Source of the DNA: Chionis minor
Taxonomy: Eukaryota > Chordata > Aves > Charadriiformes > Chionididae
Direction: 5' to 3'
Length of the DNA: 64,000 nucleotides
Assembly: GCA_013398295.1 (NCBI GenBank)
Contig: VZSF01005585.1
Span: 372,001 to 436,000, forward strand
Shown here: piece by piece, positions 36,275 through 50,329 of the stretch
How positions within the stretch are numbered: position 1 is the stretch's first letter
Layout of the letters: the number at the start of each line of letters is the position of its first letter
The notes under the pieces: model-generated
Seen by the model: only the letters and a program-made list of their open reading frames with translations
What the model was told of the DNA's origin: nothing
Database searches by the model: none
Position numbers and translations under genes: made by a program

Positions 36275-37119
36275 CCTACACACAGTGTCTCTTGGCTCGG
36301 CGCTATTTCTAGGGAAGCAGCTCCAAGGACGAGGTCTTCACGCCTGGGCCACCCACACCCCTCCACCCACCTGGCTGTCTCCTGGGCATCCCCTGGACCC
36401 TGCAGGCATTGCGCCATGCTGAGGACAGCAAGTCCTGGCCATGCTTGCAGATGGCATTCCTGCAGGTGGGACCAGCTGGTCCCAAAGGTGGCCTTGGGTC
36501 TTCCCTTAATCACACGGAGAATACGCACCGGGATGAGATAAAACATTCAAGCTAAAGACAGCTCTCGAGTCCCTCTTAAAGCTAATACAATTTTAGTCTT
36601 TTTTTGCAGATGACAGTAAATTCATTAAGTCACTTGGATGCTTTTGAAAACTTTAGTCACTGTTGGAATAATCCCAAAAGAAAAGGGGGAAGAAAGCCAC
36701 TGCCACTCGCTCGAAGGGCTGCGCCGCAAACTACAAATCTCTGAAATCTATTTAAAAAACAGCCGCTCCAGAGCAGGAGGTGAAGAACTGCGGCAGCCAG
36801 CTGGCCTGCGACAGACTGACATGCAGCAGGGTCCCGTCTGGCAGCATAAATTTTATTTCCGATGACAAAAAGCACAGCCCAGAGGTGCGGGGGCTGGATG
36901 AGGAGCTGGCAGCTCAGGCTGCAGCCCCCCACCAGCAGAGACCGCCCCCAGCTCTCTGCACGGGTGGCTGAAGCGGGACCCTGCCCTGGTCCCAGCAACA
37001 CCACCAGATGCAGAAGAACAAGGGCGGGAAAAACACACTAAATTTACAGCGGTTTAAAGCACAAGACTTGACTTTACATAAACCAGTCCACCCTCAGATC
37101 TTTACTTATATCATGAAAA

Positions 37120-37120
37120 N
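37120..37120. other. Single ambiguous base (N)
   Basis: One undetermined base lies at the end of an A run. Confidence 1.
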
Positions 37121-40100
37121 ATTTCCCTGACACACAGTATGAGCGCAAACATGTTATTATTTGAAAGGCTGTACAAAGGTTAAGTCTTTAATCCCTTTAA
37201 TCCAGACGACAAACAAACAAAACCCCAGGAACGGGATCCTGGAGCATGACGGAGCGCTGCCAGGTCTCATGCGGGGGCTCTGCATTCACTGCTGCAGCAA
37301 CTCAAGAGCCTCCAGCTAAAAAGTTGCTGCAAAGGACATAGCTGCATGCAGGGTTTTAGTCCCAGCTCTTTCAAGCTTATCACGGGCAATTTGGTCGCCT
37401 GGGCTCATGTGTGAATGAGAAGGGTTTAATCCTCAGGTTGGTGGTACCAGGGTTAGTGGATTTCCAGGTCTGGCTGCCATTGCCCTGTCATCGCTCTTGG
37501 GAGCAGCAGCTCCTCTGACCTGTTACTCATGCACAGAGAAAATGCAGTTTCTCCTAAATAAAACTGGGAGTGGTTGAGGCAGGGGTAACACACAGCAGCA
37601 TCAGAAGATAAAACTCCAGAGCATCTGGGGCGCGGGGCAGCTCCTCTTTTGGTACACCACGCAGACAGCATTTCGGTCGGTGCAGTGCATGCCAATATTT
37701 GCACCACTCCCAGACCACAGTCCCGTGATAAGCAAACGTTGCTGCAGGCGCCCGAATGGGTTAATTTGATTTAGGACCTGATCTAGGTTTATCAGGACAG
37801 TGGGAAATTCTTCTGCCTGTTTCAACAGGAACTGGGTCACGCTGCAACCACGCGTCTTAAACGAACTGCAGGAAGAGTGTCACTAATTTCGGTAGTAATA
37901 TTCATGTCATTCAAACTAGATGTGTCGTTTGTACCTTGCTGAATCAAGACTACGTGAAAAGTCCAATTCAGCAGTATAAGCAGCACATTTAAAACGCTGC
38001 CGTCCTTTCTGCCATACAGCCGATCACAAACTGTGAGCTACCACAGATGGGTGCAAGAGGCAGTAATTAAAATCCACATTTCCTCTCAAACCGTTTCTTG
38101 TCTTTGCTGTATCTGTCTTACCCAGTGTAAGCCATTTGGTGCAGATTCTGTCAGTTTTGGGACGAGCTGCCGGACATGATCTAAACGGCCACTACTTCAG
38201 CAGCAGACAGATAAGCCAGCAGAAGAGTTAACAGCACTGATGCAGCCCAACCCTCAGCAAGAATTTGTGACAGCCCTTTTGGAACCAAGAAGTCGCCTTT
38301 CTCCTCATTTTGGATACTCCCTGGGATGCTGCAACAGCTCCCTAGTCTCACCCTGCTTGGCTACCCGAGGAATTGGACCCGACCTCTCAGTCCAAGCAGA
38401 GGTTGGAGCAGAGGCGCGCTGGCAGAGCAGCGAAGCACGTGGAAGCACAGGGCTGCTAGATGTCCTCTGCTTATCAGCGCAGCCACTCTGGTGTGTGTCA
38501 AGCACACCAGATCCACATCAGTAATTCTCACGGTGGCACAGGCCATCGGCCGCAGTCCGGCTCGCCGTGCCCCCGCTGCAGCCAGAGCAGAGAGGAGAAT
38601 GCAAAAGGCAGCGGACGGACGCAGACACAAATGATGTTCTCCGACGTACACATCTCAGCACACAAGGGTAGAAAAAGGAGAATGCAAAAGCTCCCACCCC
38701 AGCTGACCCCAACTAACCGCATTCAAAGGGGTGCACAATGCCACAGGGAGCTATTGCTCTGCACAAGCCTCCATCTGTCTCTGGTCTCAGCAAATTCTCC
38801 TGGAGCATGTTATCAGTTTGAGATGACATGTGCAGCAAAGAGAAAAACTAGATGGGTGGGGGGAAGGAGGGAAGGAGGAAAAAAAACCCCAAACATGCAA
38901 CACACATACCCATTTGTGACTGGGCCATGAAATACTGGTAGGACGATGCTCCCTCTGCCACGAGGATGGCAGGTGTCTGGCCTCATTTTGTAAAATACCA
39001 AAGGTCACTGCACTGGTTTTATTTGAAAAGGAAAAAATTCCGTGATCCATATAGGTCATTTTGGGAGCAGTTACCCATCTCCCAACCCCCCAAGCAGAAG
39101 TCCCATCTCCCTAGTTTTTCATCCCATCTCTGAAGAGCCTAATAGTTAGGTTTTAAGGTTTGTTATAAAATCAAAAGAAAAGAGGCAACGACTGTAGGAG
39201 CCTGGTCAGGGTGAAAAGAACTATGAAGGCCAACAAACCCCCTTATTTAGACATCCTAGATGAAGGCCACTAGTGCCATACGCTATCGGTCTGCCAAGCT
39301 CCCTGCCTGCCTGAGTGCTGACAGCCTTTCCATCCCTGGCAGTTCACAAGGTTGTGGTCCCTGCAGACGCTTCATTCCACTTACCAGACTGGTTTTCCTC
39401 TGCCCCATCAATTTCAGATCTGTTCTTGCAGCCAGTAGCTCAAGAATATGACAATTAAAGATTAATGTTATAAATGCATGGAAAGTTGAAAAATCCAGAT
39501 TTCTTGAATGTCACGCCAGACGTATTCATTTTTAAACCTTACCCTTGTGGTTTAAGACACCAGGCCAGGAGTGTCACTTTTCCCCAGCAGACTGCAAATG
39601 CTTTCTTCCTTTCAGCTGCCAGCGAGTTTTGCGGGCTTAGATATTTTTCTTTATTTAATTATTCACTGTAATGCATGAAACATTAAGCAGCTTCTTTCCT
39701 TGAAGAAATGAGTGCTGCTTCCCAATGACAACATGCTAAGTATCCTTAATAGCAGGAATAAGGAAATGAGTTTCCTAGAACAAAGGGGGAAAGGGCAGGG
39801 AAAATGAGAGAAGCTCTGAGCAGCTAGAACTTACTAACACAAAAAGGCTGGGACTTCATTTTGAATAAAATAGTCATGATCAGCTGACCTGGGAAATAGA
39901 AGCAAAACGAAACAGACTTTTAAAGCATAAAAAGGTAGTTTTCTGATCAGACTTGTGTGCTAGAAGACATGGTTGCAATGCTAAGGTATGTAACAGTTGT
40001 ATTTTCTTAATGGTACTAAACCCTTGATAGCTGTGAGAAATGTCTGTTCTTCAACAGAAAGTTAAAGGCTGAAGTCATTAACGAAAGCCATTCCAAGCCA

Positions 40101-43100
40101 CAATTTTTCCTGTAAAAGCAGGACTCCGTACACAACTTTCAGCGTATGCTCTACTCATTTAATGTCTTCTGCAGCAGCAGCAAGGGACGGTCTCACCAGG
40201 TTCACCTCACGACCTCCTGACAGCACCCCACACCACTGCACGGCCGCATCTCACCTTCGACCCGAGGCAGGACAAACCTGGTGACCTTGTCACTGCTGCT
40301 GGTTTTGATGAAATCCTTCACTGTGTCCTTGAAAACCTGGGTAGGAGTGTGTGGGCGAGAGGATTTTTCCTGATTCTGGTGTTTATTTGTTGGGTCACAG
40401 AGGTAAAATTATCTCTGTTTGATGACTTAAAGCTGCTGGCTGTGGAGATAATCTGTGCATTAGCAGCTGTACGGTGGGTGGTTAGCAGTTTCGAGTCTGT
40501 GGTTGGAAGCAAGTCATTTTGCACAGCACATTAAAAGAGAAAACAGAGCACACAGGACAAAAACTCCATCACAGCCCCAGGCAGAAGTTGCTTTCTGCAG
40601 TGAGAAATCTTCTCTTTCGCGGGTGAGGCGGAGGGTGAGTCCCCAGCCGGGTCCTCCTGCGCTCCCCCACCTCACGTGGCTGCACCCAGCGTGAAGGAGG
40701 ACCCCGAGCAAACACCCCATGAAGCCTTAACTCCTGCAATTGCAACATTTGCCTCTTTATGCTGCAAAAGGAAACCAATGACCAGAAGCACAGCTTAAAA
40801 CCGTAGGTCCCTGTAACTTGGTTCAAGAGCCACAAACTTGCTATCACGAAGCTAAATCCTATTAGCCTTGGGGGCATAGAGGGCTCAAATCTCCTACCTG
40901 GGCATGACAAGGTGGAACAATGTGCCTACTATGGATAAATATTTAGAGTACAAACACTGCTGGAAACAACTCTCTATCTCAACTCTCAATCTTCTAATTG
41001 ACCAAACAGAAACTCCTTGCCCATTTGTGTCTGTAGGACAGCCACAGCAAGCCGCTCCTTCCCGAGCCAGAGCAACTGTGGTTTGCACATTTCGCTACAG
41101 GGATGCGCAATTTTTCTCATCCTACCTTCACTTTGTCTGCAGCTGTTGAGCTTTAGTTCTGGCAAAGAGGGCTGGGAGCTGGGGTGGGGTCAGTGCTGGG
41201 CAGATTTCAGGCTCGAAGGTTTATAAAGAACAGGCATCAAGACCAAAGAGCAGGAAACCGATAGAAGATAGCCAGGGATGCAAAACATCCCAGGGATAGG
41301 AGTGACAAGAAGCAGAGATGCATACGTTTCTTATTAAAAATCTACATCTGAAAGCAGAGGGGAGCATCCTCACACACAACAGACCTGCCCCGTGCTATCT
41401 CTTCCCTTCTGTGTGGCCTGAGGCAGTGCAGAGACACACAGCTTACATTACAGTTCAAAATATCACCTAGAGGGGCTGGGGTTTTTTGGTTGGTCGGGGT
41501 GAGGGGGGTTTTTAACAGTTTTGCCAGCACTATATGTGCAAGTGCCTTGACGTGGTGCATGACTGCACACACACTGGCAACATCCATACAGCCGTAAATT
41601 CACAAAAGATCTATAGGCGCAATTGATAATATCTGGAACACATTAAAAAATTAGAATATATAGTTCCCTCAGCAGCTGTACTACTTTTCTCACGGTCTTT
41701 ACTAATTAACATACATTGAGGAGGTACCAACAATCACAGACCCAAGGTCGCGTTTAGCTTCCTTTTTAAACAAGGCACAGAATAATATCTTCAGCATTGA
41801 CAACGCTAGTCTCAAGTGTCACAGAACTAAAACTTCAAAGAGTTTCTTTGCCATAAGGTCCTTTTTTTTCTTCTTTCCTTTTAATCACAGAAATTAATCG
41901 AATATGGCATCTTGGTGGAGTGGTCTATCTGAAGCACTTGGTCACCTCTCTTGTTTCCTGACCCCAACAGTGTAAATCCCTCCCAGCTTTGGGAGAACAA
42001 ACCAGAGGGGTTTCTCGCCCTGGCTGCTTCCCTGCCCTCCATTCCCACCCCTCTCAGGAAAACAAGCTGTCTGTTGGCTGCCTTCCTTGATGTGCATTTC
42101 CCAGAGTGCTAATTTGCATTATAAAATACACAGGGATGAATTCAGTTAAGTTTTTCTCCCAAAGGCAAGCATTAAAAACCATTTTGAGGGACTCCCAGCA
42201 TTCCCGCTGCCCTCTTCCCCACTCTTTAAAAGCCATCACCACTGTGCGACCAATTTTTGTACCTTTCAGTAAATCACTTAAGACAGCTTTCTCTGCTCAT
42301 CACCTTAAAGAGTTAAAGCTTACGTGGTCTGTATTGTCTCAGGATGAGAAAAGAGACAGACAAGGCAAATGTTTTATTTACGATTTAAAATTGAATGCGG
42401 AAACATTTATAAATGGATTAATTTTAATTAGTGTCCTCATTTCTTTTTTTAAAAAAACTAAAAAGCATGCCTTAAAATTAATGCGCTGCTACCCTGTATA
42501 TTAACAAATATGTCAAGTCTTTGCTTGTTTTAAAGTGTCTTTGTTGCTTAGAGTTTTCTATCACATAACCAATGCAGGCCCTGACTACTTATTTTCAGAA
42601 CCCCTGCTGGAATGAAGCACGGGACAAACATTTTTCTTGCAGTTTAACAAGGCTGCCCTATAAGCATTATCCTACAGGGATATCCTAGAGTTTGCACCAT
42701 GGCCTTTGTGTCCTAGCTCGCAGCATGGTGGAGGCAGCTCCTCACTCCAAACTCATCCCTAAGAACCTCTTCACTCTTTGGTAAGTTCAAAGTAGGCACC
42801 AGCCCCAGAGCAGAAGCATTTGAATAATGGCTTTAACATTTGTCTCTCCTTGAACTGTTTCTCTAGCGGTTGCAGAAATTAAAAATTAAATTCCTCTCAG
42901 ATAAAGAGCAGGTGCGGTACCTAGGAAGATTTTTTTTAAAGACCACATTTGATGTCTTTACATTTGCATTACATCTCATTAGGACACAAAGCAACAGTGG
43001 AATCACTGAAACCCAGCAAGGCCAAAAAATACCAGTTTTGTCTTTCTGGAGCTCAGTAATCCAGATCCTGGATACTTGAGTTTCTTCTGCAGATGCCACA

Positions 43101-46100
43101 ACCCCAGACAGGTGATTTACCAACCATTGGCCTTCATCTTCTCTGCACTGACTCATGCGAACACAGAGAGGTGTCTGCCTCAGGAGACTTTACTTGCAGT
43201 ACAAACCAGGCAGGAAAATCTCAAGCCATTTGCTATGTCCAGGATCCCAAGACTCAACCCCCAGATACACATTTGCGTCCCGCCTCTTAATTTTTTTCAC
43301 ATTTTAGGACCATCTCTGAAGATATCCTCTCTCTCAAACATAGAGTCCCACGAAGGAGCTCTCCCACTCGAGCTGATTCTTCTTGCATAAGCTCGCTGAG
43401 ATCCAGCCTTCCCCCACCACCCACACCACCAGCACCTATCATCGCGGTTCTCCTCATCTCCCACCTCGGTAACTGCAGCCTCTCCCCTCCTCACAGTTCT
43501 TCTGACTTGCTTCCACTCCAGCCAGCACAACTGAAATAATAAATTTAAAAATTAAGATCTCTCTACTCCGGATTTTCTGTTCTTTAACTCATTGCTGCAA
43601 ACACCTCCCAGTGTTGACCTTGACATATATGACCTTGACCAACACTTTGACTTTACTCTGAATACGAGCAGGGCTCGATCCCTCAGTCACAGCAGCCTAC
43701 ATATTCCATTTCCCAGTCAAGTCCCTATTATTCTCTCCTGTGCTGGGAAGGGCTGGAGAGGAGCTCCCTCCAAACACTCCGGCAGCTTTGATGCCCAGGG
43801 GCATTGTGGCCACCACATGCTGCCTCTGCCCACATCAAGTGAAGGGGACCGACAGGAGATATGATGTCCACACCTATACAAACTGGGGTGTGTGGCACTT
43901 CCAGAGGAAGGATGGGACCTCTACCTCCTACCACATCCCCCTCATTGCCTTCTCCTCTTCCAGGCTCCTCCCGTGAGCACCTTGCCCTCCCTACGCTGCC
44001 CAAACATGAACGTGACTGCTCTTCAGCTCCTGGCAACCTGACTTCAGTCTCCTGCTCCTACCCCAGCAGGCACGCAGGCAGTCCAGGCAGACGTGAAATC
44101 AAACCCCAGGTGGTTTCGCAGGTTGCGTTGCTGTTGTGACACCCCCAACACAACCTGCCTGAGCGCTTGAGGAGATCACAGCTGTGAATGATGGACTTGC
44201 GCAGGCTGATGTCTGGCACCTTTCTGTGCTTGAGGCCAAAGAAGAGGGGGGAGGGAAAGAGAGAAGTGACACTTTCCCCCTCCACTCGATGAAAGCAAAA
44301 TCTGATGGAGGCAGGAGGGGAGAAACAGACTGGGCACTAAGCCCCTTATTAATTAATGCATGTTTTGAAAAAAAGAAATGCAACTGTGCAGTCATTTCTC
44401 CTGGTTTCTAGGAGCTTTTGTGACCTTAATAATTCATGTTTATGCAAGCTGCTTATAATGTTAAGCAGTTGTTTTGTGTAGATTTTGTCCATTGCATTTA
44501 ACTGAGATGAATATATCTAGCTGTGAAATTAGGTTGGCCATAATACTCAAAGGGAAGCTTTAAAAAAAAAATTACAGTGTTTTTATAGGGACGAACAAAA
44601 TTCACAGCTTTGCCTGAAATAATTTTCCATCCATTACTGATACACTCAATGTAAGAAACGGAAAAATAAGTATTTTTTTCCCCCAGATTCATCCTTTCCC
44701 TTTCCTTTTTATGTTTTGGCAGCATTTCCAATACCATAAACTTTCATTGTTTCTCAAGCATGTAATTAGTGTCTCCTGCCTGTTTTGCTTTTTTTTATAG
44801 CTAGAGGAGAGAAAGGGAAGGGGCGGGGTGGGGTATGACTACAAATACCAAAGTGATCAGGAAAACTAAGTCTGGTAGAGCTCCTGAGACCACCTTTAAA
44901 CTCATTTTTTTGGATAGCAATTTGGGCTCCTGGAATGCTCAGCACTACGTAGCAAGAAGACTGATAGCACAGTGGGACTGTTCATTCTTCCAGGCTCGTG
45001 CCCATCACCCACAGACACACAAGTCCTCTAGGACATCACTTCAGATGGTGGCTAGGACTAAGCAGCAGCTTACACCTGACCCACCAGGCAGCCAGAAGAA
45101 AGCATGCCAGCAGCAGAAGCAGCTGCTTATTGTCCTGACTGCTTTTATAAGCCTTTCCTGAAACACCAGATCAGACTATCCCTACGCATTCTGCATTGAA
45201 ACAAACAGGTCTTGGAAAAAAAATCTACGTTCACTTTGTATCAACAAAAGCTAGGCCACTTTTCTCACCCTCGCTTCAAAATCTGGCCAGATTTAAGGGG
45301 AATTGAGAACATTCTCTTTCCTCGGCAGCTTCATGAAGGAGACAGGGATGCCGTTGTGAAGGGTCACCTCTCCCAAACGCTGGCAAGCTTGTGCACATCC
45401 CTGCCAGGCTATGTATAAACTGGAAGCTCTTCCATAAAGACTCTTAGTTGGTTTTGAACCTGATTCCATTTAAACAAGTTCTTATTTCAGAAGAAACAGT
45501 GTTCATTTAAACTGGAATTGCAGTTTGCCCCTCAATATAAACTGCCATATGCAGGTTGCAGCTGCACCTCCCAGCAAACAGAACGTTTCCGTCTGTGGCA
45601 GAGGAAGAGCAAACCGTCCCTGCAGTGCCAGCAGCTTCATAAAATAAATAGAAGTGGGAGCTGAATGAAAAAGATGACTGTAAAAGCCATGGGGTTTTGT
45701 TCCAGGTTTGCTCTGGCTCCAGCAGAAATGGGCCCCAATGGATTGGTTTTTTTCCACAAATAAGGGATGTTGACACTTAACACAACCTACACAAGTGTTG
45801 ACACTCACTGCTTACACAATGGACTTGACGTACCAACCGCTTCCAGTGGTCCGTGCAGCCAGGCAGACTCCAGGCAATTACAGACCAAAATGAAACCAGG
45901 TGTTTTTAAGGCAAATATTAGGCCTTCCATAGAAAAGCTCAAGTTCAGTTTTGGCAGACTAATAGACATTTCTATTGTGTTTCCAGCCTTCATCGAGTTA
46001 TAATTTCAACTAACATCTAAAAAAATAATAATGTAATTGGTCTTAGCAGCTTACGTTAGTTTTTAGAACAAGCTGCAGCCCCCTTCTTCCCACCCACAAC

Positions 46101-47811
46101 AGAAATCAATGGATCCAGGCATAGTCCTATAAGTACAAGCCCATGGTGGTGTCATTGCCAGTGGCTTAAATAATGTCCACCGGCTTGATTATCTAATAGT
46201 ACATGAAGTTCAAAAAGTCTCCTAACTTTTTTCTATCTTTCTTTATGTGCTTACAAGATCCAAACTAATAGTTTTACTTGCTATAGATTAGGTACCTAAG
46301 TCATTTGGCATCTAATCTGAGCTGGATCAGATTTAAGGCCATCCCTACCCTGAGGTAGGATTATCCCCAATGAACATTGAAGAGAGACATTAAAAGATGC
46401 CACGTTGTATCTCCCGACCAGTAACGCTTCCTGCATCTCCTCAGAGTGATTAGCTCTGAAATATCATCCCATCTACAGGAGGTATTAAAAGGCTACAGAT
46501 AAAACTGTTAATCACGAAGCAGATGAAGGGAAAATCAAATCAAGGCAAGACTTCCCACTCACATACCCCATTTTTCCAAAGTCTCTGCACAGACTGAAAA
46601 ACTGCTATCATAGTAGAGGACCGCTCCAAAAAAGAAATACCAATTCTAAAGAGTTTCCACATGTGTCTCAAGCTGAACCACCATTTTTGATGCTTGCCCA
46701 TACCCATGAAAGAACCACGGAGGAGATACAGGGCTTAGGACTAACAAATAAACTTCCAGAAATAGTTCACCTGGGAAAACTGCAACTGTGGTATTAAACC
46801 TTTCCCTACCTCATGCCCAAGATGCACATTACAAGAGGGCAGTTGTCGCCTCTTTGGCAGTGTATAACCGGTGATTTGACATCCCTCAGGCTGGAGCACT
46901 CAAGCCCCATCCATGCCAGGAGCACCACAGTCAGCCAGCCACACGGCTCCAACGACGAATGCTCTTTTCTCCAGTTATAACTACAGGCCATTACCTTTCA
47001 CTTAGAATACATTTAAAAATAAATAAATGTATGAAGTACCAAATGATTTAGTGGAGCGTTCTCCAGACAAACACTAATATCTCACCCCCAAGAATCAAAA
47101 TTAATTGGAGGAGGAAGAGTATTTTAATTGATACATCTCCATACTGTAAAATGGCACTTGAGTGACAGGCAATTACATATCAAGCAGTTTGTATTACATA
47201 GTGTTGAGTGGAACGGATACAGCAGGAAAGAGAAAAAAAAACCAAGCTTAAATACACCAAGAAGTAAAATTTGTGTGCACTGTCTGTATGATCAATGCAA
47301 ACATAACCACAAACATTTGCATTAGAATAGTGCAGTAAATAACCACCCCACAGCTGAGACATTTACAGCTGCATTAGTAAATACTTTTTCACTTCTCACA
47401 GTGAGGATGGCAATTTATTAAACCACCCAAACAAGACATCTTGCAATCCCCAGTCATGCTTTAATTAGGAAGGATCTTTCTGAAAGCAAAGCAGAGGGCT
47501 AGGTGAGCCAGCAGGTCCTTTCTATCCTAGCTACCCAGGAACTGTGATTCATCGCACTTGAACTACTCACTGTATAGAGGTTTGAATCCTTTGATGAGCC
47601 TGTGGACATGGACTGAAAGGCAAGGCTACGGGCCAAGACAAGCCCATCACACCCAGTTTCGCACAGACCCACACCTGACAGCAGCGACAGCACACCAGCT
47701 GGCATAACTGTACATTTTGGAGCGGTGCCACCCATTTGTTTGTCGCGTTTATGTACTTCCAGCTGAGCTACGGGACAGATTTCCCATCTAGAAATGGCTT
47801 GTAGTTTTATA

Positions 47812-47847
47812 TTTAGTAGTCTACCTACTAAACTTTGCAGTTTAGTA
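47812..47847. repeat. Three-arm alternating inverted repeat
   Basis: TTTAGTAG (47812-47819) can pair with CTACTAAA (47825-47832). The overlapping arm TACTAAACT (47826-47834) can instead pair with AGTTTAGTA (47839-47847) across TTGC. The central arm is shared, so the two hairpins are mutually exclusive. It is AT-rich and may be chance. Confidence 0.6.
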
Positions 47848-50120
47848 TGTAGAGGAGGATGTCTATTACTCCATATAAGAGGGGAGATGGATTGCTGCTA
47901 GAACAGGATGGGCCCCAACTCATCCCACACGCAGCTTGAGTCCCATCATAGCAATGAAGCCATCTCCCTGCTCAGCTCCTCACCCCAAGAAGTGGAGGAC
48001 CCCAATACAAACCATTTGGAGGAAGGTTGCTCAGTGGTATGGATGAGATGCTTTGCTCTCCCGCTGCAAAGACTGGAAGAGTAGAGGGTAGGGAGGATGA
48101 TTAAAGTAGGGTAATCTAATCTATGCTGCTGGGAACCTGGAAGGCAAACTGGAATCTAGCCTGAAGTCAGCCCACCCACATGTTTGTATTCCCAGATGAA
48201 CATGGTGAGCATGTTCCTAGCAGAAATACCACCAAGGAGGGCTCAAAAGCTGGCAACTGGCACTGCAAATTTGGGATACGGATGACCACAAGCTAAGTAG
48301 TCATCGCTCATGAAACTCTCAAGCGCTTCAAACCCAGGCACACTGGGTAAAACAGGTACAAGCGTACGACCAGGATTAATATTTTAAAGCTGAACAGCTG
48401 GTTAATGTTTAATGTTTAATACCTGTCCCACTTGTCATATGACATCCTTCATGATTGGAACTGAGTTCAGATGAGACAGGGACTTCAGTCTTTAAGATGA
48501 GGTCAGTTGCCATCAGAGGTCCTGCCAGCCCCGATTACAGCTGATGGGCCGACAGCCGGGCACTAAAATGAGCAGAGGTGGCTGCCACAGGTCCCCTCCA
48601 CCCTCCTCCACCAGGGCAGGGGACACGGAGGAGCTGCTGGGGATGCACCCTTTTTATTGGAGTGTTAGCCTTGCATTAAGTATGCAAAGCCTTTGGCGCT
48701 TGTGTTTTGCTACAGACTTCCTACAGAAGCTGTCTCAAAACCCATACTGTTTTGAAGTCTCTTTTTGATCTTTGATTGTTTTGAGAAATACATAAATATC
48801 CCAACAGATCGCTCCTTGGTCATCTCAAGACCACCACAACCAGTAAAATATAGAGCTCGCTATTAAAGCTAGAATTACCCCACAGTACTGGACAATTGCT
48901 TGTGCTCTGGGAGCAGAGAGAAGAAGCATGAGTGTGTTGACCCCTTCCTGCAGTCAGATCACGATTACCAATTTATATAGCTGTTACACTTGTGCACAGC
49001 TGGAGACGTGGAGAAACCCTGCTCCAAGCTGTATTTTACCTGTCTGCCTTGGAGTCTGGGAAGACAAGAGCATTGCTAAACGTACAGACAAGTTGCAATG
49101 GGATGGTGGCACTGGTAAAATGATATCTAGTGAACTCCAAATTATTTACAGAAGACCAAGCAGCTGGTCGGCTCTTGTGCAGATGTCCAACACCCAGGAG
49201 GCAACAGCAGGATGTTTTCCCTGAAAGTTCAGCAACAGCAAACAGAGTGGGTTCAGCATCTGTCTTAACAGGTCCTACCTCTGTCAAACTCCTGGGCAAA
49301 GGCTGTTTGTCCGAGACTTTGCAACAAGCGAAGCGAGCATCAAAGCTCTCCTCTGTTTTGTAGGTCAGGAAGACTCTGGGGTTGGCGCAGTGTCAGCTCA
49401 CATGTATTCTGCAAAGTGCGTTTTAATTTTTCATTACAACAGCACCTACGGACTTTGATTGAAATAAATAATGAACCAATTTGTATCATGAATCTAAGAA
49501 TCACTCTCTTCTGGTCCCCATCACAGAAAGGATTTTCTTCCCAGTGACAAGTGTTAATGTATTTATGCCCTAGTTTCCCACAGTGGATGTCACTATTGAA
49601 GTGTCAGGAAGGAAGGTTAGAGCTGCCTTTTCAGACTGCTCCATCAGCCTCAGCAGTCCATTTTGGATGAAAACATCCCAGCAGAACACAGGCTGAAAGA
49701 AGGCTGGATTTTAAACAGCACAGCAAAAGTCTTTGTGTTGTATATGATTAAAATGTAACATTGAATAGGTCTTTTTCCCAGTCTGCGACAGGGAGGATGG
49801 CTCCACTCTGTAAAATTACAGGGGTTTTTTTCAGAATGGTGGAAGTTTCACAAGTGTTTAATGTAGTTAGAGACCATTTTCTGTGCTTTTCTCATTTTTC
49901 AATGCTGTTCTTTCTGGTAACTCCCCCAGCACAAATCCTGACAGGTACTGCTCCATTTCTGAGAGGCGACAGAGGACAGCCAGCTGTTCACTATGGTGGG
50001 ATCCCAAAGTGGTGCCTACCTCACTTCTCATGAAGCAAAAATGGCCAAAACCGAGTGGGATCCAGACACTGTTTGGTTTGAACTGTTCTGTAACGTGATA
50101 ATTTTAATATGCACAGTTAC

Positions 50121-50138
50121 GGGGGGGGGAGGGGGGGG
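50121..50138 (+). repeat. Poly-G tract, quadruplex-capable (G9-A-G8)
   Basis: Seventeen G residues are broken by a single A. The tract satisfies a G-quadruplex pattern on the plus strand and lies about 200 bp before the putative regulatory block. Confidence 0.7.
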
Positions 50139-50329
50139 AATCAATTATCAAAAAGCAGTCTTACTGTAATTTCAAAGTTTTTCCAAATCAGTTTAATACA
50201 GTTCTGTTTCAAGAGGAATTTAGATTAAGCACGCACAATAAATGCTGTAACCCACCAGGTACTAATCCCCTTTGCAAACTGTCTAACACTGCAGAGAAAG
50301 TTAATAAAATGCTGGCCAAATCAAACAGT

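Larger units (their letters stand above)
33453..50329. other. Long non-coding interval
   Basis: No gene or interspersed repeat was recognised. Simple features are G13 at 35895-35907, T20 at 36024-36043, a 16-bp tandem duplication at 36243-36274, an ambiguous base at 37120, and a three-copy TTAATGT-type repeat near 48402-48421. G9-A-G8 lies at 50121-50138. Hairpin-capable inverted repeats lie at 35771-35833 and 47812-47847. The longest frame of the window outside CR1 and the gapped GC-rich domain (33565-34092 minus, 175 codons) has no recognisable domain. Frames at 36053-36541, 38460-38930 and 42106-42504 on the plus strand are similar and judged chance. Confidence 0.55.

Noticed and set aside
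36053..36541. 162-codon plus-strand frame
   Set aside because: It includes a slippage duplication of 16 bp, overlaps other long frames on both strands, and shows no domain.
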